From the NCBI GenBank assembly GCA_963513935.1, contig OY740774.1, positions 21,843,949-21,907,948 of the forward strand: 64,000 nucleotides of DNA, read 5' to 3'. The first letter of the stretch is position 1, and each line of letters begins with the position of its first letter. Shown here piece after piece: positions 12,160 to 22,764 of the stretch. The position numbers and the translations under genes were made by a program. This DNA is from Aphrophora alni (Eukaryota > Arthropoda > Insecta > Hemiptera > Aphrophoridae). The notes below the pieces were generated by a model, which was not told where the DNA came from, made no database searches, and saw nothing but the letters and a program-made list of their open reading frames with translations.

Positions 12160-13690
12160 ATTTATTTGTTTTGTTTTGTTTTTGTACGCGGGGAATCTAT
12201 CGTTTATCACACCTTAAAAAAGAAGAGCATAATGAAAAGACTTCTACTAATACTAATAGCGTCAGGATTAGAAGATCTATCGGTCATCATAGCCTTAAAA
12301 AAATAAGAAAAGAATAGCATTATACAGAGACTCCTAGCCCTACAATACTAATAGCGCAGGATTAGAAGATCTATCGGTCATCATAACCTTAAAAAAATAA
12401 GAAAAGAATAGCTTTATATAGAGACTTCTAGCATTCGAATATTAATAACGCAGGATCAGAAGATCTATCGGTCATCATAGCCTTAAAAAAATAAGAATAT
12501 ATTAGCATTATACAGAGACTTCAAGCCCTACAATACTAATAGCGTTAGGATCAGAAGATCTATCGGTCATCATAGCCTTAAAAAATAAGAATAGAATAGC
12601 ATTATACAGAGACTCCAAGCCCTACAACACTAATAGCGTAAGGATCAGAAGATCTATCGGTCATCATAGCCTTAAAAAATAAGAATATAATAGCATTATA
12701 CAGAGACTACTAGCCCTACAATACTAATAGCGCCGGATCGGAAGATCTATCGGTCATCATAGGCTTAAAAAAATAATAATATAATAGCATTATACAGAGA
12801 CTACTAGCCCTACAATACTAATAGCGCCGGATCGGAAGATCTATCGGTCATCATAGGCTTAAAAAAATAATAATATAATAGCATTATACAGAGACTACTA
12901 GCCCTACAATACTAATAGCGCCGGATCGGAAGATCTATCGGTCATCATAGGCTTAAAAAAAGAAGAAAATAATAGCATTTAATAGAGACTCCTAGCATTG
13001 GAATATTAATAGCGCGGGATCAGAAGATCTATCGGTCATCATGACCTTAAAAAAATAAGAATATAATAGCATTATACAGAGACTACTAGCCCTACAATAC
13101 TAATAGCGCAGGATCGGAAGATCTATCAGTCATCATAGCCTTAAAAATAAGAATATAATAGCATTATATTATAGACTCTAGCCCTAGAATACTAATAGCG
13201 TCAGGATGGGAAGATCTATCAGTCATCATAGCCTTAAAAAATACTAATATAATATTATTATATAGAGACTCCTACCCCTACAATACTAATAGCGTTAGGA
13301 TCGGAAGATCTATCAGTCATCATAGCCATAAAAAATAAGAATATAATAGCATTAAATAGAGACTCCTAGCCCTACAATACTAATAGCGCTGGATGGGAAG
13401 ATCTATCGGTCATCATAGGCATAAAAAATAAGAATATAATAGCATTATACAGAGACTCCTACCCCTACAATACTAATAGCGTTAGGATCGGAAGATCTAT
13501 CAGTCATCATAGTCTTAAAAAATAAGAATATAATAGCATTATACAGAGACTACTAGCCCTACAATACTAATAGCGCAGGATCATAAGATCAATTAGTCAT
13601 CATAGCCTTTAAAACGGAAGCATAGAACAGCATAATGTAGAGACTCCTAGCTCTCGATTAGTAATAGAGTCAGGATCATAGGTGAACTAT
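12160..13690 (-). repeat. 94-bp tandem array inside a family S element
   Basis: The anchor gaagatctatc recurs at 12271, 12365, 12459, 12553, 12648, 12741, 12835, 12929, 13023, 13117, 13210, 13304, 13397 and 13491, with spacing 93-95; a diverged copy follows at 13584. The monomer contains ggtcatcat, agccttaaaa, gagactcctagccct, atactaatagcgtcagga and cggaag. These are in the same order as the inverted family S sequence between its terminus and its centre. The sequence before the first unit (ttgttttgtttttgtacgcgg) resembles the degraded family S terminus, so the array is an internal amplification. Confidence 0.93.
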
Positions 13691-13734
13691 TATATTCATA
13701 ATAGTTTAAATTAATATCATATTTGGCTTTATGA

Positions 13735-13870
13735 TATGTGTTTGAGTTAGTTAAAGCAGACCTAATAGGAAAGATTAAAGTTAGGCATTTAACCAAATAA
13801 CGATATAGACCCCACTAGAATACTTCGGGATTGGCACACCCGTACTATTTAGTTTTTCTTGGGGTGTTTT
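13735..13870 (-). mobile_element. Remaining tail of the family S copy expanded at 12160-13690
   Basis: The sequence gagttagttaaag, cagacctaataggaaagat, catttaacc, cgggattggcacacccgtac follows the order of the second half of inverted family S copies such as 30285-30530. It lies about 45 bases beyond the last 94-bp unit. Head, expanded middle and tail of one element are therefore all present. Confidence 0.7.
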
Positions 13871-13879
13871 AGAAATGAA

Positions 13880-14438
13880 CAAGAACTGTTCATGATATAA
13901 AAAGTTGTACAAGATTAAAGGTACATTTTCCTAATGTTACCATAAGAATAAACGATACGTCTAAATCGAGTGGAACTATAGCACAATGATAACTTTAGGA
14001 AGCATAGTGATCCCTATACTATTTTATTTCTTTAAGTTTATGATTTAGGGTGTATTATGGCAATTTCAATGTCCACTGTAACACTAGAACACGGAACAGT
14101 TTAGTTAAATAGTTAAATGATCATATTGCAGCGAACACTCGGAAGTCAAACGTCCTGAATGACCTTCTTATGACGTCAGAGCCGTGCCCATGACAGTTAA
14201 TGATCAGCTGTTAGCGTCGGTATTAAAGACTTCTACAAAGTGTACTAAATACATCTGTGTTCGATCAACTGTAACAATTTAAAGCAACGAGTAATATATA
14301 AAATAAAAGAGAAATAATCTATTGAAAACATCTGAATGAATTAATGCGTTGTATTAATAGAATTTTGGTTTTATTTTTGGCTGTCATTTTGTAAAGTAAA
14401 TTATGTACAGACATTGTAGAAACTTTTTCAGCGGTACA
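13880..14438. other. No gene; contains a CRE-like palindrome
   Basis: Mixed-composition sequence with TGACGTCA near 14173-14180 and a nearby cagctg E-box near 14206. Functional use is unproven. No open frame or repeat membership was recognised. Confidence 0.35.
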
Positions 14439-14440
14439 TA

Positions 14441-15000
14441 CATGGTGTCCCGAGAACAGTGAATGACTTCATTTTTGGATTATATACATCAAAACTTACA
14501 AAACATGTCAAATAAAATATATTCAAATTCCGCTTCATTATCCGTCTACTCATCATTTTGTTCTTTTGCAAAAAGTCATTATAATTCCAGAAATAGATAA
14601 GATATTAAGTTCAGGTTTGGTATATGCATTTTGTATGTTACCTGTTACAAGTGTACCAAAAGCGAAGACTGTATTTTTATAATTTTCAAAATGGCGAACG
14701 ATTAAAACTTTTAATGTCGAATATCTCCAAAATTTTTAACTTTAAAAAAGGGCGCCATTTTGAAAATTATAAAATATAGTCTGTGTTTGGTACACTTGTA
14801 AAAGGTAACATAAAAAATGTTTATACCAAATCTGAACGTAATATCTAATCTATTTCTGGAGTTATAATGCTTTTTTGTAAAAGTATAAAATGTCGGATAA
14901 TGAAGAGGAATTCGACTATATATTATTTGACATTTTTTGTTCGTTTCGTTGTATATAATCGAAAAATTAAAAGCCAGTTCTTCTTGTTCGAGACACCCTG
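14441..15000. mobile_element. Foldback MITE, 560 bp, TA-flanked
   Basis: The ends are catggtgtcccga and cgagacaccctg, inverted copies of a CAGGGTGTC terminus, each bordered by TA (14439-14440 and 15001-15002). The arms extend inward: agaaatagataagatatta is mirrored by taatatctaatctatttct, and ttttcaaaatggcg by cgccattttgaaaa. They meet near 14720, so almost the whole element is one long hairpin. TA duplication with long inverted repeats suits a non-autonomous Tc1/mariner-type or similar element. The short open frame on the minus strand here is an accident of the arms. Confidence 0.85.
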
Positions 15001-15234
15001 TATTCAAGAACTACAACAATATCTATGAAAAAAATTAAAATTTAATTTTTGTATATTTTTCCTTTTTCCGGAAAATTGGGGATTAGTAGTCATTATTGGA
15101 GTATTATTAGGTTACAAAATTGCATTTTGATTATGTGTGGTTAATACATTTTGTTTTTATGTATTTCATATACGGATGAAAATTAATAAAATACAAATTT
15201 ATGATAGGAAAGAAACAGAGGCTCTGTAAGTTTT

Positions 15235-15430
15235 TTTATCCTATCTATGGTTTAAAGACGAAAAACCTCCTAGTCATTATAAAAGCACGAAGAGCATAAA
15301 ATAAAGACATCTAATCTTCGAATAATCTGCTTCGTGTTCGATTCGAAAAGGAACAAGAGTTGGTCAAGAGAGATCTAATAGAAAAGATGAAATAGAATAA
15401 TCTAACCAAAGACTAAATGAAGAAAGCTGT
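15235..15430 (-). mobile_element. Family S copy, inverted
   Basis: It contains ggtttaaagacgaaaaacct, cctagtcattataaaa, aatcttcgaataatctgc, aacaagagttggtcaagaga and tctaaccaaagactaaatga. It ends before the GTACTCACT terminus, so it lacks that end. Confidence 0.65.
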
Positions 15431-15434
15431 AAAT

Positions 15435-16830
15435 CTATCTAAAATATCTTGAGATTGCCTTATAAATGAGTCTTTGAGTGGACGCGATACATGTGGACAC
15501 CATTAGTGTTATTAATGCCTAATTGCCAATACGAGCGAAGCGACTTCATGTTTCTAAACGTCACTGTCAGATTTAAATTTGGATTGAAAACGTAACAACT
15601 GTATTGCCCGTCAGAGTCGAATGACTAATAGTTAGTGACTGGAGGCTTTATTTAGGAACTGAGCAACGTTCCGCTTTGACAAAAACGTTCCTGTTACTGT
15701 ATATAATATGTAAGAAAGAGAGAGTTTAATGTTCTCCACAGACAATGTACTACATGGAATGTATAACAGGGTTGCGGCCTGAATAAATGTTACATATTAC
15801 AAAACATAGGGTGAATGTAGCGCTAGCGACTAACATCCTATCACATATCCCCTACAACCCCTCACTTGCTTCATCAGTCCTTAACTTTACAATTAGGTAA
15901 CCTGTTTTTGTGTTAGTAGCTAGCAAGTCGTACGAACTAGAATGTGTTGCGTTCTATTAAAACACCTTCTTGCCACGAGATACCACGTTTAAAAAAAAAA
16001 AAATAGTGGTTTAATATTTAAGTTGTTTCTAAACGTTAGCGTCACTCTGTATTCTTAAAAAACTTAGTACTTTATTGTTGTTCTGTCTATTCTAGTTATT
16101 TTCATAATTCATGTTTATTGTTTTCACTGAATAATATTATTGTTTTGGAAAATGAGATTAATGGAAATCCCCTCATGACATAAACTATATCCAGGTCATG
16201 AAATGTTCACAGATCATATTTCCTATAACAGATTTGAATAGAAGTTTATGCTGTCTACTTAAATCTGAATTTGGTTGGTACTGAAACTGAACAGTCAATT
16301 TTTTTACAAATTAAAAATACAGTATGTGTTATATTTTGTAAAAATAAGTTATCTCCAGCTCGGACAGTTGATTTTATTGTCTATGGTAAAGTAACATATT
16401 TATGATCTTAAGAGAAGGCATCAAGATATAGGCTGCATGATGTTGCTGCAGTACAGAGATACTGTGCAAGGTCAGTGGGACAAAGAGGAGGCGACTGTGA
16501 TAGAGTGGGATGAGATGTGAGGGAGTTCGACTCCTTACATAGAACTATGTTGTCATTGCCAAGGTTGCAACGGTGCATTCAAGTTGGACAGTCGTTCTAC
16601 ACGTTAAACAATGGGCATTTAGTCAAAATATGTTGGATATCGTATCTGATTAATTGTTATAGGAGAAGTTGTTAAGTTGGTATAGAAAGGTCCCACCCCC
16701 CCCACTTTGTACAAAATATTTTGAAAGATGTTTATTTATGTAAGCAAAGTCATACACTCATTCTAAGCATATCTCGTTTTTGATTGAAATTGAGTTTTTA
16801 ATGACAGCTATCAAGGGTCATTTTCATTTT
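15435..16830. other. No gene recognised
   Basis: Unique-looking sequence of somewhat higher complexity than its surroundings, for example tagcgctagcgac near 15820. There is an A run near 15991 and a C run near 16696. No coding frame of useful length, tRNA or repeat relation was found. Confidence 0.4.
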
Positions 16831-16832
16831 TA

Positions 16833-17680
16833 GGGTACTTACGTAAAACCGAGGACCCTTATAATTAAACGCGCGTGTCTGTCCGTCTGACTGTACACCA
16901 GTCTACACAGACAAGACGATAAATCCTATATATTTCAAACTTTGCATTTATATTCTTTGTATTGTCCTACGTATAGGAAAACATAGCTGTAACAAATTTT
17001 ATTTTTGAAAATTTTATGTATCTAGTATCAAATAAAACTAAAAGTTTTTCCGATTACTAATAAGTATGTTTATTAGTCAAAAAATTTAAAATGTTGGCGC
17101 TAAACCAAATTTAAAGTGTCAGATATGTTTTCCCGTCTAACTTGAAGACTGTGTGACGTTCAAATATGAAAACATATAAAGTATTTGGATTTTAAATTAA
17201 ATTGCAGTGGAAAATCGAATATTACAATTTTTTTGTATGATGATTACAACTTAATTTAACCACACAATGAGAAATGCAAAGATTATAAGTTTTAAAACGG
17301 TTTTTGTGAGATACGAGATAACCAATTAATAGCCATTAAAAGATGGATTGCATTTTCATTAATCCATAGGTAACACGAAGAAACCTTATAATTTCACAGG
17401 CGTGTCTGTCCGTCTCTCTGTATGTAAGTCGCAACCAGTTTACACAGACATGACGATATTTCAAACTTTGTGTTTATATTCTTTGTATTGTCCCAGATAT
17501 AAAAAAAAATATAGTGGTAAGAAAAAATGACATTGCGCTAGATAAGTAGCAAAACTATCGCGTTGAAACATTTTATTTTTGAAATATTATGTGTGGAGTA
17601 TCAAATAAGACTAGAAGTTATTTTGATTACGAATATGCATGTTTATTTGACGAAAGAATTAGTGTGTTGGCGCTAAGCCC
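16833..17680 (+). mobile_element. TRIM-like element, repeat-internal-repeat, locus 1
   Basis: Direct repeats at about 16833-17103 and 17362-17668 share gtctgtccgtct, gtaagtcgcaaccagt (second copy), acacagaca, gacgata, tttcaaactttg, tatattctttgtattgtcc and gtttatt followed by ttggcgcta. Between them lie about 260 bases that match the interior of the second locus at 59380-59645. This layout resembles a terminal-repeat retrotransposon in miniature or a pseudo-LTR dimer. No protein domain is present; the 83-codon frame near 17589 lies mostly in the second repeat and is not credible as a gene. Confidence 0.6.
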
Positions 17681-17734
17681 CTTAAGAGACTTAAATGAAC
17701 TTTATAAAAATAACTGTCCCTATATGTCTACTGG

Positions 17735-17860
17735 ACAATCTGAAATATATAGAATTTATCGTCTTGTATGTGTAGACTGGTTACGACTTATAGGCAGACA
17801 GACGGACAGACACGCCAGTGAAATTATAACGTTTTACTAAAATTATAAGGACTCTAAATA
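17735..17860 (-). repeat. Inverted fragment of the TRIM-like repeat
   Basis: The segment holds ttatcgtcttgtatgtg, tagactggttacgactta and cagacagacggacagacac, the reverse complement of the start of the repeat at 17370-17450. It forms an inverted pair with that repeat about 350 bases away. Confidence 0.6.
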
Positions 17861-17869
17861 AAGGTAAAA

Positions 17870-18585
17870 AGATAAAAAACGTTGTATTTCTTTACTTTTA
17901 TTATAAAAGTTTCATCAATATCGGTTTAAAAAATATTTTATTTTTTTCCCCAAACTATTAAAACTTTTTTTTTTAAATGTTAATTTTATTAACGAAAAAC
18001 AGCAATTGCCTCTTCCTGTTTTAGGAACTTCGGTTCAAATTTGGTAAAAATAGAAATAAAAAAATTAAAAAACTAAAAGATGTTGGTACACCCTAACCAC
18101 CTAACCTAACCTACACTACATTCATAGAAATATCTACCATTGTCAAACAAATTTTGGGGTTAAGTTCTAAACCGATTTCGACGTAATAAATATTCTCGTG
18201 AAAGTTGACTTTGGAAATTAGTTTTTTAATCAAGAGAAACTTCAAAAACAACATATGAAAACCTTTTAGTCGTTTGATTTAGCAGTCCTTTTAAAAATAA
18301 CTGTCACCATCAAAACGTAGATCCTGTCCGTTTTCAGGTATCGAAATTATCGACTTTTTTTTTATCAATTAATTATAGAACGTTGCAGGCAATTTTAATT
18401 TTTTTTCACCATATATTTGTGATACTTATAAAATTCTATGTAACTTAGAAAAGTGTGATTGTCAGAAATATTGTATTCACCTTCGTTAAAAACAAAATTG
18501 ACTACTCTAATATCTTGCTTATATAAACAACGGCAAAAAAAAAAATGTAAAAATCTGGTATGAGCCAATTTCAAAATAATAATAG
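17870..18585. other. No gene; AT-rich with weak repeat traces
   Basis: The segment includes cctaacctaacc near 18107, a short TTAGG-type motif. No intact element boundary or coding frame was found. Confidence 0.35.
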
Positions 18586-18589
18586 AATT

Positions 18590-19200
18590 TGTGTTCAAGC
18601 TTTATTCCATCAAATATACTATCTCACAGGCTCAATATGTTGTTTATAAGTTTGGTTTGGTTAGGATAGAATAGGATAGGTTAGGTTGGGATAGAATAGG
18701 TTAGATTAGGATAGGTTAGGTTAGGTTAGTATAATGTTCTTGTACAGTTTATTTACAAGCATACATGGCAAGAGAATCAATTCAGGTTTATTATGGTTTT
18801 GTTTTAATTAACTGACAGCAGTTATTAATGTAGAGTCAATTTTAAGATAATGGCGATGCATATTAGTTTTGCCTGGGTGTGAAAAAAAATGTTTACCGGT
18901 GTTGCCACAGTTTAAGGTTACTTACAGTTTAGTTATTGTAGCGCGTGCATCACTGAAGATGGAAACTTTGTCATTGAAACACGTTTGAATAAATAAACGT
19001 ACTTTTTGGAAGAATTTGTGTTCAAGTTTTTAATCTATCAAGTATACCATCTCAAGAGTTAACCTCATTATTTTTTTATATGTTTGGTTAGGTTAGGTTA
19101 GTACAGTGTTCTTGCACACTTTATTTGCAACCATACATGGTAAGAGTTTAAATTCAGGGTTATTACGTTTTTGTTTTAATTAACTCACAGCAATCATTTA
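18590..19200 (+). repeat. Tandem dimer of about 423 bp with hammerhead-like core
   Basis: gaatttgtgttcaag occurs at about 18587 and 19013, followed in both places by tatcaa, ctatctca or ccatctca, ggttaggttagt, a gttctt-gcac/gtac stretch and acatgg. One full unit plus a partial second unit is present. Within the unit, 18953-18979 reads CTGAAGA, a short stem region, then GAAA, followed by aataaataaacg. Related single copies lie at 43850-44060 and, inverted, at 37900-38010. No protein is encoded. Confidence 0.65.
18655..18735 (+). repeat. Degenerate TTAGG-like tract
   Basis: Variants of GGTTA and GGATA repeat through this stretch and end in ggttaggttaggttag. A shorter tract lies at 19084-19102. 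(TTAGG)n is the common insect telomere repeat, but here it is embedded in a dispersed element, so an interstitial origin is more likely than a telomere. Confidence 0.75.
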
Positions 19201-19279
19201 ATTGAATGCGAATAATTCAGAAAAAAGAAATATACATATTTTCTTTCTCACTTATAAATAGTGTTTACCTTAGAATTTT

Positions 19280-19525
19280 TGTGAGTACGAGCTTGGCAAT
19301 CTCTAGTGACTCTAGCAGAATCTACACTTTCTTTCATGTATTATTGGGTTAAATCACTTTCTTACATCATTCCTATCCTGTCTCCCTTGTCTGAATCTTA
19401 TTCTTTTTCGACTTTGACACTATTAGAGTATTCGTGGGCTAGGAATCTTTTTATATTTCTTTCTTCCTTAATCTCATAAGGTGATGATGACCGAGAGGTG
19501 TTTCGTCTGTAAACTACAAGTGTAA
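19280..19525 (+). mobile_element. Family S copy
   Basis: It runs from gtgagtacgagcttggcaat, through agaatctacac, ttgggttaaatcac, ttgacactattagagtattc, gtgggctaggaatcttttta and aggtgatgatgaccgagagg. It ends in gtaaactacaag, so both termini are close to complete. Confidence 0.8.
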
Positions 19526-19529
19526 GAAA

Positions 19530-20195
19530 AATAGACAATACGTTTTCGAGAAAAATAAACCACTAACTTGTATACAAATTCAGGTAGAAAAAGGTTTTTT
19601 TTTTTTTTTTTAATCTAGTAAGTGAGATCAAGGTAACTCCAACATTTGATCGCAATCCAAGTTAAAATATTGTTGACTATCCTCTCTCCTAAAAAAAATC
19701 TTCTTTATTAATTAATAAGTAAACAAAACACTGTAATAAGAAAGTGAATGCAAACAGTTCACGCCAAGTATTTCTAAAGCAGCGTGTCCGAAGTAATTAA
19801 TTCTATGATTTCTTATAAATTCCTATCGTTAAAACCTGAGTTTCTTCCTACAACACTAAGAACGGATCTAGGGCTGCGTGGTTGCTGCGCCCACATTGCG
19901 CGACCCACACACGTGCGCGCGCTGCATTCACAACGATAATGGTATCTCGACGCCAGTCTCGACTCTTAACACATGTAAATCATGATCGATTTCTTTCCAG
20001 GTATAAATGATTAATCGACTGTTAATAAACTCTGACGATATTAGGTTTCTTTCGCGTAAAACAATACTTTGCTGGGAACCAAAACTTGTTACCAAGAGAA
20101 TTTTTAGTTTTATTTTGCAAGTTTGGCCTAGATGGTTTTTTGCTGAATTCTATAGTTAAATTTGTATATTGGAGATGATGGCGAGACCTAAGTCC
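19530..20195. other. No gene; contains a GC-rich patch
   Basis: About 19860-19945 is clearly richer in G, C and CpG than its surroundings, with tgcgcgacc and cacgtgcgcgcgctgc. It could be a remnant of a GC-rich element like the one at 61351-61655 or a regulatory patch; the sequence does not decide. The rest is AT-rich with a T run near 19597. Confidence 0.4.
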
Positions 20196-20199
20196 ACAG

Positions 20200-20345
20200 A
20201 TGGTATTACATTTTTTCAAAGGTGAAAAACCTTGCAGTCATCATTGCAAGCGTCAGCATCGTAAGAGAACAAGAGTTGGTCAAGAAAGAACTGATATGAT
20301 AGATAAAAGAGTAGGATCAAACTTAAGACTAGAGACAACTTTCAA
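20200..20345 (-). mobile_element. Family S fragment, inverted
   Basis: It holds caaaggtgaaaaacc, cagtcatcattgc, cgtcagcatcgtaagagaac, aagagttggtcaagaaagaa and agtaggatcaaactta. The A-rich-tail half before the centre is shortened by a deletion. Confidence 0.6.
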
Positions 20346-20414
20346 ACACCCTACCATTTCTTTTTTTTGTGTGGATTGGAGAAATGCCTTACATTTTTTA
20401 TTAGAAATTAAATT

Positions 20415-21165
20415 ATAATTGACATTTACAGAAAAATTATTTTCAATGAGAAAAAAAAAATTTCAAATGAGGAGATTATTATCCAGAAAATATTATAAAA
20501 TCATTTTCATGATAATAGGAGATTTGCGTCCTTCTGCGCATAAACTAACTTATGCAATGGAAATTTTTAGTTCATTTCATTCTAAGCAGTGTTTGAGTTA
20601 GTTCAAGACATACTAACGTGGCTTACCTAAAATCAAAGAGATTGGTCGGGGTTTTGATCGGCTCAAACTGTTGAACCACAAACAATGCCCAATAAGGAGC
20701 GAAACAAATCTGCGAAACTTAAAAGAGTGTTCCTAAAGAAGATACAACGGTCAGTATGAAAACCAGTTTGAAAAGCAACTCGCGCGTGAAGTTGTTTAAA
20801 CCGACAGTTTTCCGTAAAGACACCGGTACTGATAGCGAACAAAGATTATTGTCTGTAATTAAGTAATGAGTTCATAACGAAACAGACAACTCACTCACCG
20901 GCCACCTCGAAGCCTCAGGCTGATCCTTATTGTACTTAATTAAGTCATTAAATTAATTGCTTTTAATTAATGACTTCACACCTCTACATATATAGACAAA
21001 GACAACAATTAAACAATAACAATCAAGACAGACAGACTATTTGGATAAAAAGCTACTTGTTGATGTATAACAATACGATCACGTGACTTAGAATGACGTC
21101 ATCTGTGGAAATGTAACTTTGGATTACGTAATGTGGTGAATCTTAGTAGAAATTAATCTATTGGA
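20415..21165 (+). repeat. Left arm of a 0.7-kb inverted duplication
   Basis: The reverse complement of 25575-26240 matches this arm through many colinear blocks: attctaagcagtgttt, acaacggtcagtatgaaaac, taaaccgacagttttc, accggtactga, cctcaggctgatcctta, atatagacaa, cacgtgacttagaa and attacgtaat. The arm contains CACGTG and TGACGTCA. Divergence is substantial with small indels, so the duplication is old. No coding frame is conserved between arms. Confidence 0.85.
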
Positions 21166-21169
21166 AGTT

Positions 21170-21475
21170 TTGTCTTCGTTTAAAGACCCATGTTTCGATG
21201 CTGCTCCAGCCCTTTAGAAACCCAATAACTTAGGTTATAGAAAATATTAGCTCAGCATTTTGTAAGTAAAATTTGATAAACCCAAGTTGTTGGTATCCAT
21301 TTTCACCGATGAATTTTCTTGATAGGCCCTATATTTACAGTTTCATAGGACCGCCCCAAGATTCCTTCAGGACCATTAGTATTACCTCCGCTCAGAGCTG
21401 ATTCACTGACAGGAAATAAGAGAGAATATATTTACTGGGTTCCTAAGTCGTTGCAATCTACATAAAATAGTAATT
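21170..21475. other. No feature recognised
   Basis: Unique-looking spacer just inside the left inverted arm, with no open frame and no within-window relative seen. Confidence 0.35.
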
Positions 21476-21479
21476 TTTA

Positions 21480-21665
21480 TTTTTGTTATAATTTGAGTTT
21501 GTAATCTTGGCAATGTTAGTAGTACGATAGTTACAAATTGTTAAGTTGGTAGTACATTGTTATTTTGCTATCAACTATTTTCAGTTCTGTAGTAGTAAGG
21601 GAATGTTTAAGTGTTGGTTAGTAATTTTGTGAATTGTAACATATTGACTACAGAAAACGGGTATT
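21480..21665 (+). repeat. Dispersed repeat, pair with 54840-55025
   Basis: The shared sequence, in the same orientation, includes gttaagttggtagtac/aaattg, ttgttattttgctatcaact, ttttca, tctgtagtagt and ggttagtaattttg. Family unknown, noncoding. Confidence 0.65.
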
Positions 21666-21669
21666 TATT

Positions 21670-22100
21670 TAGAAAACCAGTTTCTGTGTAATTCCTGTTA
21701 TAAAACAATAGCAATATTTTGAAAGTTCAGTACTATCTAAAATGAATTTAAAAAATTAATTAAAAAATTTTAAGACCATGATCAAATCATGAAGTGGACC
21801 AAGAAAAAATTCAATAACCGAGAAGAAATCAGGAAATATTATCTACTGCTTTGGTATTTAAATTAATCAGGAAATTATCTACAGAAAGTAAAATTTCATC
21901 GTCTTGTATGAACTTGTGTACTTATGGTTTTAACTGAAAATGACTTTGACAGGGGCTTACAAATATAATAATACTTTTTTGATTTTTATTCTTCCCACGA
22001 AGGTCCTTTGGTCTAATAAGGCAACATCCACACTTTCTGGACATGTGTGTGGCACAACTGTACCTACCGAGAGTCATGTACAGCACATGTACCCTGTTGG
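21670..22100. other. No gene recognised
   Basis: AT-rich sequence followed by a decayed left part of the family S copy that is clear from 22105. The overlapping short frames here are not credible genes. Confidence 0.35.
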
Positions 22101-22104
22101 TCAT

Positions 22105-22290
22105 GTAGTTTTGGGTTATATTCTTCTCTTTCATATCTGGTATCTCTTGGTCATGTCTTATTCTCTTCCGATCCTGGGCTGTTGAAGTTTTCAAGGGTCT
22201 TTATTTTACATTATTTTCTTACTTTATTTTTATTAAGAAGGCTGAAACGATTGATGAACGAGAGATTTTTCTCCTTTAAACAACAAGGAA
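22105..22290 (+). mobile_element. Family S copy, right half
   Basis: It holds tgtagttttgggttat, ctctttcat, tctcttggtcatgtcttatt, ctcttccgatcctgg, gggtctttattttac, aacgattgatgaacgagag and cctttaaacaacaaggaaa. The A-rich terminus is well kept and a poly-T run lies just downstream at 22318-22352. Confidence 0.7.
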
Positions 22291-22317
22291 AAACAGAAAT
22301 ATACTCAAAGGCGGTTT

Positions 22318-22326
22318 TTGTTTTTG

Positions 22327-22352
<26 letters not shown>
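22318..22352. repeat. Poly-T tract
   Basis: A T-rich run of about 35 bases, interrupted near its start by G. Length in the assembly may be unreliable. Confidence 0.8.
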
Positions 22353-22360
<8 letters not shown>

Positions 22361-22559
22361 TAACTCGTACACTTGCATTTTAGAGAGATGAAGACCAATA
22401 CGTTTTGTTTGGGTCCTTAGAGAAGGTTAAATATCTAGAATTTAAAAATCGTTGAATCCCATCTTGGGAAATTGACATGTTGTGTGTTTTTCCTTATGAC
22501 GTCTACTCAAACATTTTGTGTTATCAAACTTTTTTTTTAAATTCCCGAGATATGACGAC

Positions 22560-22760
22560 AACAAACTCAGGTACCAAATTGAATTAAAATTGGTTTACGC
22601 GTTTAGGCAGTGCATACTGCATATACGACAGGCTGATTACAGACGGACGATAGATAGACATAATTTCTAAAACCACTTTTCTGGACTAGGGGAACAAAGA
22701 AACAGAAGTATCCGCGAAAACCTGTCATCCAAAGATACCTAACGGTCGAGTTAGTTCCTA
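22560..22760 (+). repeat. Dispersed LINE-tail-like sequence
   Basis: The order is accaaattgaattaaaattg, gtttacgcgtttaggca, cagacggacgatagatagac and ataatttctaaaaccacttt, followed by tggactagggga. It is shared in outline with 49790-49930. This is the look of the 3' untranslated tails of many insect non-LTR elements, but no clade is assigned. Confidence 0.45.
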
Positions 22761-22764
22761 CACG

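Noticed and set aside
17589..17840. 83-codon frame as a small gene
   Set aside because: Lies in the second repeat of the TRIM-like element and an inverted fragment; the equivalent at locus 2 is not open.
18655..18735. True telomere end
   Set aside because: Tract is short, degenerate, internal and part of a dispersed element.
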